DNA from: Synaphobranchus kaupii
Lineage: Eukaryota; Chordata; Actinopteri; Anguilliformes; Synaphobranchidae
Assembly (NCBI GenBank): GCA_029718625.1
Contig: CM056383.1
Span: 64,294,849 to 64,358,848, forward strand
Direction of reading: 5' to 3'
DNA: 64,000 bases
Shown: positions 34,111 through 46,119 of the stretch, piece by piece
Layout of the letters: every line of letters starts with the position of its first letter
Numbering within the stretch: position 1 is the first letter of the stretch
Program-made: the position numbers and the translations under genes
The notes under the pieces: model-generated
The model's input: only the letters and a program-made list of their open reading frames with translations
Told to the model about the DNA's origin: nothing
Databases searched by the model: none

Positions 34111-36474
34111 CTGGAATTGAAATTGTGATTGGAATGATCTGACAGTCAGTGACAGATACTGACAGAGAGTGGGTTAAATTTAGTGAACCGGTGCTCCGTT
34201 ACGCCCACAACGGTGACGTAATCAGCTGCGAGGTCGTCATCATAACATTACGCGCATCAAGAGTACCGACGTTCAAAGAAGCATATCTTCATCAAATATT
34301 TGCATATTGCAGTGTACGAGACATCATTTGAAAGCACACCAGCACCTGTCACATATGCAGCCTCAGATCGCATCCACATATATACAAGCCAATAATTACA
34401 TTTGCTACGTGTACAGCGCTCTTGTTTTTGTTGGAGGCCCTTCAAAAGTTTGCTTCAGCACAATTTCTGTGCATGATACTCCTCTCTACACGTGGGCATT
34501 CTTCCAGTCTTTCATGCCATTGATGAAAATACTGCTGGCAGTGAGCTTCCTGAATGTATGCAAACTTAAGAGGACACAGTTTGACTTCCTTTACAGTATG
34601 ACAGCCACTTCTGATTGGTGCCATTGTTTGCTAAAGAAAACCTGTGGCGCATGATGTTTTCTGACATTTGACATGGGTGTAAATGAAAAAATAAATGTGT
34701 GAAGGTTTCCTGGTTTGGGTCGCATAAATTAGGCTCGGCTGACATCATGACTTCTCGACTATCCTTCCCTGCCGCTGGCTTGGGAATATAATAAACATAT
34801 AATAACCTCTCTGGGTGGATTCTTAGGTGTCAGTACAATTTGATGTAGTGTGCAATATCTGAGATCTTAATATCATAAGTCTTGCATGTAGAAAATGTTC
34901 TTTGAATCAACTTTTGGGGACATTAATTTTTTTATAACAACATGTTTCCAATCAAAGGATATCGTTGACAGGCATTCTTGCACGATGTGCAAGATGAGCG
35001 GGTAATGCCCACCAGGAATTATCCCAGTGCTCCAGAAGGCCAGTCTGCTATGGAGGTAGAGTCGTAGTTGTTGGGATTGGCAAAACAAATTGAAAAACAA
35101 ATGAAAAGATCTGGTTAAAGGGATTTATTTTATTGTTTTGTTTTCATGAAAAATTAAATGATTGTTTCCTTCTGTTCATTATTGTTCATATGTTGTGAAT
35201 TGTGTGTAGTTCATGTTCTGGTGTGAACTGTTTTATCCTGTGGGAACTGTTGAACCAAACAGCATGCTGTTTGTGAGTATGATATTAAATACACTTTCAA
35301 TTTGAAACAGGAAAGTTCAATAATACAAACCTACGTACACAGAAGTTGGCCTACTGTCCTTCCAAAAGACTGACGCTTCTTTTCAACAAGAACCAAATAT
35401 GCCCGCTTTTATTTATCTTTTCAATGTTCATTACAGTGATTAATTATTTTGTTTCCCTGCACTTATCTTGCTTACCAAGTTCCATTGGGCCTGCTAAACT
35501 GGAATTACCATGGCTATTTAAGTTTCAGCATGGAAACCAAAAGTGAGTGATGTTCAGAATCACGTCAAGTTCGTCAACACATCTTTATTGAAAGCATCAG
35601 AAAGTGTTTGACTCAGGACACATGACAGTGACAGTGTTGAATAGATGAATCATGGTTAATGTCAGCTGTAGATCAATGTGATTCATTTTGTTGAAAATTT
35701 GTTTTTTCCCCCCCTCCATACTGATTTACTTTGATGTTGTCAAAAAAGTGGTCTTCATTTTCGAGATGACACAAAATAGGTCGTGTAGAGAGGGCACCAT
35801 TAACAGCTGATCATCCATAATGAGCAGTGTGAGAGAATGCAAAATCATGCAGTGTGTGTGTGTGGATAACAAAATTAAGAATGAATAATTTCTCATCTAG
35901 GCAATATGTATGCTAAATCTATTTTCTCACCATGTCAAAATTGTCTCTCCTTAACGTTAAAACAATTTCAGCTCAAAAAGCTGTTTTGAAAATTATTGCT
36001 TGTTCTCCAGGAAGATAAATCATGTTCTGAAACAAACAAACACAAAATTGATTTATTCTTCTTCTTCTTCTAATAATAATAATGAATATGTATGTTCAAA
36101 GTAACTATTATGCTTTTAGAAACCACATAAATAATGCATTTATAATTGAACAATTTATATTTTATCCAACCATTTTCAACACATCCTGCTGAAAGTGAGA
36201 TGCAGTATTTGAATCCAGTTAATTCCTTTGGATGCCAGAAACTGTCCATCACAAAGTATAATCTTAAACCAGATGGTGTCACCAGACTGCACATAGACCC
36301 TATGAGACCTTCACAAGCTCACTGTAGACTATGCACGGCACCCTTGTGAATTAGAACACAAAACAGTCTGCGTAACATTGCACGAGCCCCCTTTTCTCGA
36401 TGATTCTGTTGGAAGCACTGATATTGGGTCATGTCAGGGGACAGGAAGGTGGAAATGGAAAAGAACAGGTCAAT
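34111..36474. other. Unassigned DNA
   Basis: No gene recognised. On the minus strand AATAAA (near 35586-35591) could be a poly(A) signal, but no coding region upstream of it is evident. A (TTC)n run lies near 36058. Confidence 0.4.
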
Positions 36475-36480
36475 AATAAT

Positions 36481-37095
36481 TGTCACATCCCGTGCCTCAA
36501 TGTCTGAGTCTGTTCCTGGTTTTTCCATTTATATGTATTTTTCAGTCCGTTCCGTGTTTTCCCTTTCTCTCCATTTTGTGTCTCTGCTTCCCGCACCCGA
36601 TATGCGCTTCGTCTCACCTGTTCCTCGTTGTCTCTTCGTTAGTCTGGCATATAGTCTCCCATTTCTTTGTTCTGTGCCAGATCGTCTTGTGCCCTGCATT
36701 CGTGCTTGTCTCACTACTTTCCAGCGTTTATTCCTGCCTGCTCCGAGTTCCTGTTCCCAGTCCTGTGTCTACCCGTCCAGGTCCTGTTCTCCTGCCTGTT
36801 CCTGTCGAGCTCTGCTCCAGTCCTCCTGCCCGTCTGCCCTTCCCCGTCCTAGCCCTGCTCCAGCCCTTCGCCCTCCTGTTCTCCAGCCTCTGACGGATCT
36901 CCCGGTTCTGACCCCTGCCTGTTCTGCATTGCCCTGTTTGTTGGACTCTGACCCCTGCCTGGACCTGACTACGATTATGCCTTGCCTTCATTGCACTGTT
37001 TGTTGGACTCTGACCCTGTTTCTGTCGACCTTGAATAAAGCCTTATTCCCATTACCTTTGGTGTCTGCAAGTGGTTCCAATCGGTTCTCATAACA
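36481..37095 (+). mobile_element. Solo LTR, 615 bp
   Basis: Starts TGTCACATCC and ends CATAACA, with a 6-bp direct repeat AATAAT at both sides (36475-36480 and 37096-37101). The AATAAA at 37034-37039 lies about 60 bases from the 3' edge, as in an R/U5 boundary. Length, TG..CA ends, poly(A) signal and target duplication fit a solo LTR left by recombination of a gypsy- or ERV-type retrotransposon. The 220-codon open frame inside is low-complexity pyrimidine-rich sequence and not a gene. Confidence 0.85.
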
Positions 37096-37101
37096 AATAA
37101 T

Positions 37102-37571
37102 TGTTTGTGACACTGTGGCATATGCTTGGATGAACGAGAAACATGGGAGTGATGTGGAATAGATATTCAGGGAATAAGACGACAAAATTGTGAGGAAGAA
37201 TAAAATGGAGAAAGAACACTTCATACAGCAGCTTTGAGAGGAAAATGTGTTGGCTGAGGTTCAAGAGGCAATTACTTTTTATCATATACGTAAGACTGCA
37301 GGCTGGAAGAGAATGATGGATTATATAAATACTGATTGCTTGTTAAAGCACCCTGTGAAGCTAAATAAATAAATAATCTATAAACGTCCAGGATTCTGCA
37401 GAAGCGATGTGGCACCATTTATCCACAAAGAGGCCAATCAGCTCAAGCCTTGTTGATGGAGGTGGAAAACATAGCAGATATGAACCCAAGATTCTGGAAC
37501 AATATTTTGTGGCTGAGAAGGCTGTGGCATATGGATAACATCACTGTCATGGTCATTAAACCATAGTGTGA
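37102..37571. other. Unassigned DNA
   Basis: No gene or classified repeat recognised. Confidence 0.4.
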
Positions 37572-37882
37572 GCCCATGTGGTACAGTGAATAGGTGGACT
37601 GCATGCACCTTTGTGGAGCTGCGGGTTTGATTCCCCCGCTGTGGCACTTTCTGTGTGGCCCTCTCTGTTTCCCCCCATCAGACTGGGGTTAGAAAATATA
37701 AAAGGATGGTGCCCACATGTGTTCTGTTTAAGGGGCGCTGGCATCCTGGAAGACACCCCTCCCAGCAGGAAAGTGATGCTGCAACATGGGATGATGGTGA
37801 TCACTCAAGAAGTGATTAGTACTGAACTTTCAGCGGCAGTGTTGTATGGTATTATACTGTGCTATATTATACATTACATTAC
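37572..37882 (+). repeat. tRNA-derived SINE
   Basis: A box-like TGGTACAGTGA near 37579 and B box GGGTTTGATTCC at 37623-37634, about 44 bases apart, form an internal RNA polymerase III promoter of tRNA type. A body rich in CTCTCTGTTTCCCC follows, with a tail of TACATTACATTACAG at 37868-37882. The tail resembles the one on the SINE at 50255 and suggests mobilisation by an L2-type LINE. Confidence 0.75.
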
Positions 37883-37999
37883 AGAAGAACAGTCCATACT
37901 AGACAACAGCGTGTGTGTGATCTTGACAACAGTGATATACTAAAGTAAGGAGCATTTTGCTCCATTATTAATGTTACGGGGGTGGTGGTAAACTTAAAT

Positions 38000-38568
38000 G
38001 AGTGTGAACAGTACATGTTTGAGTACACCCAAAACATCGAAGAACATACACCAAATCATAATGGGAGCTCCCATAACAATTCACTGTTAGAACAAAGCAA
38101 TCAGACCTGTAGGCTTCTTTAGGACCACATGTGCAGTCATCCATTCGTCAAGAAGATGGTGAAGGATGGTTCATCTGACCATTTCACATTTATTTACCGC
38201 TTGCCTGTGCTCTTTACACCACTGTGTTCAGAAATGAGCATTTTCAAGCGTAATGAGTGGTTGGGTACACTGCAACCTAACTATGGTATCCTGCTCTGTA
38301 GAGTTCTTGATGGTCCGTTTTTGATTAAGTTTGAAATGCCCTAGATTGAAATCTCGCTCCCGATTAGCTGCCCGTTGAACTAAAGTGCAGATGTCAAGGT
38401 CCAGGAGTGCATGCCTCTGACCCACAGTTGTCCTTTGTTGACGATGTCATGCCATGGCAACATCACCTTAGACACTGTTCCTCATGAAACATCACGTTTT
38501 TAGAGAGCTCCTGCCAAACAATATGCCCCAACAATCAGCCCCCTTTCAAAGTCACTGAGGCTTTGTCT
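38000..38568 (-). pseudogene. Heavily decayed Tc1-like transposase
   Basis: Read on the minus strand in several frames. The helix-turn-helix region (LSDFERGLIVGA near 38558, then a GTVSKVM block) is followed by the first catalytic segment WSDEPSFTIF (near 38180) and PKEAYRSDC. Stops and frameshifts interrupt it throughout, and the remaining catalytic residues are not found. It belongs to a Tc1 group different from the element at 18887. Confidence 0.65.
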
Positions 38569-38571
38569 TCT

Positions 38572-39728
38572 TTTAAAAAAATATTTTATTGTGTTTATTT
38601 GTCAGGGACCATGTACAGAAAACATCAATCTCAAACAATGAGAAGATGCTTTGCACCAGATTTTAGCTACTAGCTAATTTCCATCTGCAGTCCCAGGGCA
38701 GGTAGATATAAAACATTAGAAAATACAATTTAAAGTACAAAACATTAGAAAATCACAGGATCACAATTACAACCATATTCCCAATCCTGAAAAACATAAT
38801 CTAGCCCCACCCTAGCCTCCCCTTACCCATAAACAGCGCACACATACACACACACACAGTCTACAGCATGTGAAATCATGGGTATCAATTAGGTTAATGT
38901 GGACATGACTGATTATTTAAAATCCATGTTTTTACTTCTCGGGAGAAGATATGAAAATCTGTGCATATTTTGAGGTCAGTGGGGACCTCATGCCTTTATG
39001 GCCTTAAATGAAAAAGCAGATTGTGCAAAGGCAGTGACTCGTTTTGGAATTCTACACTCCCCCTTTAAGGCTGACCTTGTAGCCCTGTTCATCTGCTCAG
39101 AGCATAGTTGAACAAAGCTCTTCAGGGGTGGAGGAGCAGCATTATGGATTATCTTAAACACCAAACGGATATATGAATACATGATTGAATTGTCAAATAT
39201 TATATCTAGAAAGTTTATGACAGTGGTGATATTGGCATGGTTTCCTATCAAATATTGTAAGGGCTTGTTTATGAAGTGATTCAAGTGGTTAAGACAGTCT
39301 TATTTGCCTGAGACCAACATAATACAACCAATACAGTAAGAAAAATTAGAAAAGATCATTGCATTCTAAAATGTCTTAGATGCCTCAGCTGTAAGTGAAT
39401 TTCAAATATATCTAAAATTGTCTACGTTATATTCCAATGTATGGCCTATCTTTTTTATATGCTTCTTGAAACTAATTGTTGTCATTGATCACTTTGCAAC
39501 TTTCTCCATTGCTAGTGATAGTTTTGCAGCAACCTGAAAAAACCGAATCCTTCCCATGGGTGTATAGGACAGTGTCATCAGCATACATCAGGATCTCCAC
39601 GCCACGTACAGATGGGAGATCATTGATGTATAGGCTAAACAACAATGGCCCTAGAATGGAGCCTTGCGATACTCCCATGGTGCAGACTTTTGATGGGGAT
39701 AGGTCATTATTTATCCGGACAAACTGGG
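38572..39728 (-). pseudogene. LINE relic, 3' part: RT motif C, C terminus, tail
   Basis: The minus strand encodes GVSQGSILGPLLFSLYIN and MYADDTVLY (catalytic DD at about 39574-39579), the motif B/C region of an L2/Rex-type reverse transcriptase. Then, after a gap with stops, comes a C-terminal domain (39284-38988) with KIIHNAAPPPLKSFVQLCSE and FAQSAFSFKA. A 3' untranslated region ends near 38572 in an A-rich tail (TTTTAAAAAAAT on the + strand). The upstream RT part is separated from it by the LTR element at 39734-41104 and resumes at 41110. Several stops mean it is dead. Confidence 0.85.
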
Positions 39729-39733
39729 TGCAA

Positions 39734-41104
39734 TGTCACATCCGCCGTTTCCCTTCCAGTCCTCCCTCCTTTTGTTCTCCTTGTTTTCCCCATTCCTCTT
39801 GTTTCATGTCATGTTTTTCCTTTTACCTTGTCTGTCTCTCCGTGTTGTGCAGGCTGGGCGTGGTTGATGATGACGTCACGTGGCGCTGTAATGGCGACAT
39901 GTAGTCCAGCTGTCTCTCGTGTTCGTGTCTGTTAATTTGAATGTATTTTGTTGTGTCTGGCTTTTGTCTTTTTCATGCGCTGTGTGTCTGTTGTGAGACA
40001 GGGAAGCGGGCTGGAGATTGTTCAGGGCACTCATGCTGCTTGTTTTGACAATATTAAAGAATTGTATATTCGGGATCATTTTGTTTGTGGTCGTCACCAT
40101 GGAGACGCATTCACAACATACAGTATGCTCGGGAATGTCCGTTGGATATGCAGCTACAAAGTTTACCATCGTTCTTCACCGGAGTTGAAGATGTCGGGAC
40201 TCGGGACTGATCTAGGACTGCAGGCAAACTTCAAAAGGCCACCAGAGAAAAGATAATGCGGGGGAGGAGTGAGGCGATGACTGGGAAGGCTGACGCAGTT
40301 CGTTGCTCCGTTTTCGACAGTGTAGAGAGACCACAACACTGCATGTGTGGAGTCTTGGAGGCGGAGTTTGTGTTGGACTGCTTGATAACACTGGACATCT
40401 CGGAACAGCGGGGGCTATTTTTAATCATGACGTTTGGCTGTAGGCCATTACACTTTAATTAAATTAATTAGTTTGATTAATGCAATGATGATATTGAATG
40501 TCTTTGTTTGATATGTTTGTGTGTTGTGGGTCTGCCCCCCACTGTCTATGTCTTTTTTGTTGTTGCTGGGGCTACAACTGAAGTTCCCTTGCGGGAAAAT
40601 AAAAGTTATTCTATTCTATTCCCTGCTCGTTTCCTCATTTTCTCCCTAGTTGTGCATCAGCCAATCACTCGCCTTCCCCGCTCGCATTCTGCTCTCCCAC
40701 TCATTACCTGATTCACTCTGGCATACATTCCTCTTGCCTCGTTCATTACTGATCCTGTCCCTATTTATATCCCTTCTCCGTTTGTCTCGTCGCCAGTTCG
40801 TTCCGTCTTGCTTGTTTGTTTGACGTGTTTACTCGGCCCTTGTGTTTTGCTAACCTGTCTAGTCTGCTTCCAGTTTTGCCCGTCCAGTCTGCTTCTCCGT
40901 TCCTGTTCACCTGCACTCAACTCCCTGCTTCCAGTCCTGCCCACCTTAGTCTCGCCAACCCCGTATCCTGACCTTCACCAGCTCACCTGCTTGTTTGTCT
41001 GTCCGTCTTGACCATTCTAATAAATTATAGTCCTGCCAGAGTTTTGCCTGAGTCTGTATCCGAATCCTGCATTTGGGTCCATTCCAGTTTTGGGAATCGT
41101 AACA
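39734..41104 (+). mobile_element. LTR insertion inside the LINE, 1371 bp
   Basis: Starts TGTCACATCC, ends GTAACA, and is flanked by TGCAA at 39729-39733 and 41105-41109, a perfect 5-bp duplication. AATAAA at 41020-41025 sits about 80 bases from the 3' edge, and TATTTATA near 40762 is a TATA-like site. Without the retroposed insert at about 39850-40620 the LTR is roughly 600 bp, like its relative at 36481. It interrupts the LINE reverse transcriptase and is therefore younger. Confidence 0.85.
39850..40620 (+). repeat. 5'-truncated LINE inserted in the LTR
   Basis: This insert ends GGGAAAATAAAAGTTATTCT plus a TTCTATTCTATT tail, the 3' end style of several fish LINEs. The 5' boundary is approximate, because the flanks are pyrimidine-rich and the target duplication is not resolvable. 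No open reverse transcriptase is seen in the retained part. Confidence 0.6.
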
Positions 41105-41109
41105 TGCAA

Positions 41110-41290
41110 CTGGATACATGTGATTTTATACAGTTTATTGTATTTATGGAGTTTGTATCTAGACAACTTGGTGGAGTATTTGGGGATTGACCGTATCAAA
41201 GGCCTTACGCAGGTCAATGCCTTTCTAGCCATAATTATAGGCAACGAGGCCTGTCCAGTTGCTTTCATACAGTGCTTTCAAAGTACTGTC
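41110..41290 (-). pseudogene. LINE relic, RT motif A portion
   Basis: The minus strand encodes LDLRKAFDTVNPQIL around 41140-41240, i.e. RT motif A with its Asp. It belongs to the LINE at 38572-39728, interrupted by the LTR insertion. The rest of the LINE 5' end is missing. Confidence 0.75.
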
Positions 41291-42823
41291 CGTTCCTCAT
41301 TTCTCCAAGTGTTTTGATAGGTTTGTCCAGTATCTAATATATTGTACAACAATGAATGAAGTGTGAATCATTTTAAAGACACAGCTGGCACATGGCTAGC
41401 AAGCATTACACAAATTATCCAGGTTCACTAGCAGCAGGTAATCTGAATATATAATGCGCCTTATTTTTTTTTAAAACATAAAATAAAAATTTACTTTTTT
41501 ATTTTCAGTTGTCAGATACAGAACAAAATATAAAAATGAGCACATGGCAAGTTCCCTTTGCAATGTCGTTGCCCATTCTTGGAAGTGCTGTCACCACAAA
41601 TTGACTAATTTTATGTTGTGTGTTGCATGACAGTGTCATGACATTATTTAGACCGTGTCAAATAAAGTAAGATTGGTTGTCATTAGGAGCTCTGATAGTG
41701 AAATTGAAGGTGAAGCTCTTGGCAGTCTGAAATTATGCTGGTACGAACACAGCAGATGCATGACAATGCCAGGGCATTTACACATTGTCAAATAAGGTGA
41801 TATAATTTTCAATTGTTGTAGAGAAGTAATAAATCAGAGCAACATTTATCATATGAATTTGAAGAATCCTGAGGTGTTTAGGACACAAACACAAGTTTTC
41901 ATTGTAAACCTTTTATTTTTAATACGTAAAATTATTTTTTTTAAAGTACAAACACACCAAAAAATTTAAACTGGGAATTTCATGCACTACTGGTAAAATC
42001 CCATACAGGTTATAAAATCTGGTCATTAAAAATCATAATTTATTTACTGAGTTAAGGATAAATGTAGTCTGACGTCCTCCCTTCCCTCTCCAAGCTGTTA
42101 GTGTTGGTTACATGTAGTTCAGAGAGAGGCCCTTGAGATTTATAATTATGACAAGGAGGACTATAAAAATCTGCTCCTGTTCTATACAGTCACGCGAGCC
42201 TTTGTCTATGCATCGTATCACAATGAAAATATTAATGGTCAGAGTAAGTAGAAACCAGCCAACACAGTGCTCTTCAGTTTAAAAAATGTTTTTATTTATT
42301 TTTAAAAATTCTTTTTTTTTTAACAAATCTATTTGTCTAGTTGACAACTTCTGGCGAAAATAAACATATTCATAAGGAAAAAGCACCAAAGTACAAAACA
42401 ATACTGTGCACGCTGCCTGGAAGACTGCTCTTCGGGTGCACCCTGGCTACATCCTGATCAGCAAGATGTGTAGCTGCCTCCATAATGAATTCCCCTTTAG
42501 TGCCTCGGTTCTCTACGGTTCATTACTTCATGATCAACAATGGGGTTTGTTTATCTGAAATCCCCCCGGGAAGCCTCTTTGCAGGTAGTGTGTCATATTT
42601 CATCGTCTCCGAGATCGGAAAATATGTTTTCCATTGTAAAAAGAGGAGCGACTCAATTATCAGATTTGGTTACCTGCAGATGGGGGGGGGAAGACATGTT
42701 TGCGTCCGCTGATGGATTAATACTGGGAGCCGCCGTATTCAAAGTGTCCCTCAAGAATAAAGGACTTACCACAGTGTTCCCCGCTTGTCATTAGCACGGT
42801 GCTCCATGTGGTTGTCATGGACA
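41291..42823. other. Unassigned DNA
   Basis: No gene recognised. A balanced-composition block at 42480-42790 has overlapping + strand open frames (75 and 84 codons) without domain or splice context, and could be conserved noncoding sequence. Confidence 0.4.
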
Positions 42824-42842
42824 CCCCCCCCCCCCCCCCCCC
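42824..42842 (+). repeat. Poly-C run (19 C)
   Basis: Uninterrupted cytosines followed by an ACACCC stretch. The length is prone to sequencing error. Confidence 0.95.
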
Positions 42843-44197
42843 ACACCCACACACTTAACTTCCTGTTCTGATTAGCATGTCTATTTATTAGTCTACATAT
42901 GTTGTATTAAGGGGTGAGCAGCTACTGAAGAGAGGCTTCTAGGGTGACAGTGTGGAGGACTCACCTGTTATCAGTGAAACCTGCTGGACCGTGCATGTAC
43001 ACTGAATACAAACCATCTGTATGAAAGAGGCAGAGCTTTATGCCAGAGAAGGAGCTGCAAGAGTGGCATCCTTCAATTAAAACTTAAGTTTGCGAAAGCC
43101 AGTGGGTGGATGAACACCTCCAAGACCACAGTCTGTCACTTTTCTGCCACTGTTGATGGCCCTTGTGATGTATGTTTAGTCGGGCTGTCTTTGTTTAGTA
43201 TTTTCTGGGTTGAATAGAGATTCCTTCAAAGAATGGGGGAATATATGCTGTCATCTCTGCAAGACCATTAATTAGATTGTGCCAAAAAAAGCTGTTTCAC
43301 ATTTTCTTTTTTATTTTATTTTATTTATTTATTTATTTATTTAAACTGAAGCACACTACATTTTGCCCTTATTTGCTTAAAAGTAAGGCTGGCCACAGAG
43401 CAGATAAGAAAGCCTTGCAATTATAAATATATTTGCATTCTTCTTTTAATTAGAACTCCAGTAATTGCAGCAGCTGACCTATCTCACAGTGACATTTTCA
43501 AAAGTCAAATCAATTTGAACAAGCATGAAGGAAGGAAAAAAAATAAAAAATCAAATAGAGCTACTTGATTTGTAATTATAAACCAATACCATGTGTCATT
43601 GTTTAAAATGAAGCGTATTCAAAAGATGGAGTGATAACAATACTAATTCGCAGTCCCCTCTGTTTGACATGTCAAGTTGAACTAATCCTCCTGAATAGTT
43701 CAGTCGAACGCTCGCATCTGTAGTGCCGATATCGTTCCCCATGGGTCCGAGGAATTAGAATGGCAAATAATTTAATTTAAATTAATCAAATTAAGTTTTT
43801 ACAAATATGGAATACTAACAACCAGTGAGAGCCAGAAGGGGGACACCCACAAGACTGCCACTTGTAAATCTCCCGGCAAGAAGAATTAAATGCAGTGGTG
43901 TGTCAAGAGCCAACAGAAAATGCATCAGGAAAACTTTCTACCTCAAGATTTTTTTTGAAAGATCCATCAGCCAGATAATAAATGACACAGCAGGTTGTCG
44001 GCTGATTACAATGTGTGAATTAGAATTATTTGTGTACATACTGTGTATTTTATAGCATTTCTGTGAATAATAATAAGAAGAGAAATAAGTTTATTTTCTT
44101 TAAAAAGAAAGACTAAGAACCCATCTGCCCCCTGTGATGGACCAAAGACCATGTAGGACAAGAACGGATGGGGACGGACATACCAACAGACATCGGT
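42843..44197. other. Unassigned DNA, possibly conserved noncoding
   Basis: No gene recognised. (TTTA)n lies at 43318-43343. The block 43420-43530 is non-repetitive and has homeodomain-type TAATT cores (TTTTAATTAGAACTCC, AGTAATTGC). This composition resembles vertebrate noncoding enhancers but is not proof. Confidence 0.3.
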
Positions 44198-44515
44198 AAT
44201 AAAACAATAATAATAATAATTGCTTTATTTGTATATCACCTTTCATAGAAAATGCAGCTCAAAATGCTTAACACGCATAATAAAAGCAAAGGGAGACAGG
44301 GAATCGCCCCAACAATCATAGTGAAGTATACCAGTCACAAACATAAAACAAGATTAAGTGAAGATAATTCAATATTAATAACATGTTGAAATGAAAAACA
44401 ATAAAACATTAAATGTGAACAAGCGGTAAAAATGCAGAGCAGAATAAAGGATTCAATTAGAAGCCAAATTAAAGAGGAATGTTTTGAAAAGCTGCCTTTT
44501 AAAATTGCCATCTGA
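44198..44515 (-). repeat. LINE 3' end with AAT tail
   Basis: (AAT)n followed by TTGCTTTATTTGTATATCACC and CATAGAAAATGCAGCTCAAA is the inverted 3' end of an L2-like LINE. Only the untranslated part is present. Confidence 0.6.
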
Positions 44516-44534
44516 GTCTGCTGTTATGTTTTGT

Positions 44535-45360
44535 TACATTTACATTTTAGTCATTTGGCAGACGCTCTTATCCAGAGCGACGTACATTAGTGCATTTTCC
44601 AACTTGAAACAAGTGCGTTAAAACAACCCTACAACACAAACTAGCAATGCAAATAATATGATCAGCGTTCAATCTAACAGCCAATCGCGGAACAAACACA
44701 AACTAGCAATGCAAATAATGTGATCAGCGTTCAACGAGGTCTAATTAAAATCACGCCAATTGCGGCCACTACGCTTAAAAACGGCACTACCTTACGCGGG
44801 ACGGTTAAAACAGCTCTTGATACGGAGGAAAGATGCAGCACTCTGAAAAGTTAACGTGTAACTTCAGTCTATATAGCAGTCGCTCTTCCAGATGTCTTTT
44901 GAAATGCACACAGCTGATTGCAAGTGGTTAACAGCTGTGTGAGACACTTCGCAAGCACGGATAAATAAGTACTACCAATTAAAAAGCACAATAACGCGAA
45001 ACTAACAGCCTAGTTTTGTGGGAGAGTGTTCAAGGGTTTTGGTGCGTAGTAGCGGAAGGCACTTTTTTGGTGTTTAACCACAGGTACGTTGAGTAAGCCC
45101 ATTGTGGACAATTTTAGTGTGTTGGTAAATAAAATAGGAGCATTAATAGCTTTATAGACAAGTGAAGTAACATGACTTTAAAATCAATTCTGAAAGAAAC
45201 AGGGAGTCGAAGCAAAGCAGCAAGGAGAGGTCCAATGTGCTGGACTTTCGGCCCGTAACAGTGTGTATGTAGCCTAAGCAGAAGCCATGCAAGTTTATTT
45301 ATGGACAAGGGCAAGGCATACCGAAACTCAGAGCCATTCGAAACGGTGTTAATTGACAGC
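44535..45360 (-). repeat. L2/SINE-type tail and LINE 3' region
   Basis: GCAGACGCTCTTATCCAGAG (44560-44579) is the inverse of the conserved 3' tail shared by L2-clade LINEs and many fish SINEs. The following 0.8 kb has the texture of a long teleost LINE 3' region. It includes a direct duplication of about 39 bases (ACACAAACTAGCAATGCAAA at 44634 and again at 44695). Confidence 0.5.
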
Positions 45361-46119
45361 TGATTAGCCTGCCCCCAGAATATTTGTGCTACTTATTCCA
45401 GGTATTTAGGGATCCTAGATGTGTTGTATATTGTAATAAGGCTACGGTTACACTAGTCACTTCAATGCGACTTCTATGTGACTTCTAACATCCGATACCG
45501 CTAAGCTGCACTAAGCGACAAGTCTGGATGCGCACAAATCGGATTTTGTTCGCGTTGGGATCGGATCTGCCAAACCACTTGGCGAGGTGGCCTAGCACAC
45601 TTCGAGAGCGGAATTGCTTGTAGCCTGGACGTAATCGGACCTCTCAAAAAGCATTGACTGGAAAAAACGTTAATAATCACGCCCATGTTTTACACCCCCA
45701 GGCTTCTGTACACTTTCTGAATGGAGTAGAGGGAATCAAACACCTCAAGGACTATATACAGTGCCCTCCACAATTATTGGCACCCCTGGTAAAGATGAGT
45801 AAAAAGGGTTATTAAAAATTCAATTATCACAAAAAAATTAATTAGAAAAAAGTTTAATTGAAGTAAATTTATTCTGAGAAAAAAACAAAATCCCTCAAAG
45901 AAATAATACATTTTAACAAAACCACCTGTGCCACAATTGGCACCCATAGGAATTCTTATGAACAAATTGTAACTGAAGCATTTTTTCCATTTATATTTTA
46001 CTTTTTAAAGTTGATCAGAGTGTTTAGGAACTTTCAAGCAGTAGTCCATGACTTCCTGTTTTACTGTGGTATAAATATGAGGTGACACAGAGGCCATATT
46101 CCCTGATTCATACATCAAC

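Noticed and set aside
36431..37093. 220-codon open frame on the + strand
   Set aside because: It lies almost entirely in the solo LTR, is Cys/Leu/Pro/Ser-rich from pyrimidine-rich DNA, and an overlapping frame is equally open.
39476..39904. 142-codon + strand frame
   Set aside because: Antisense of the LINE reverse transcriptase running into the LTR.
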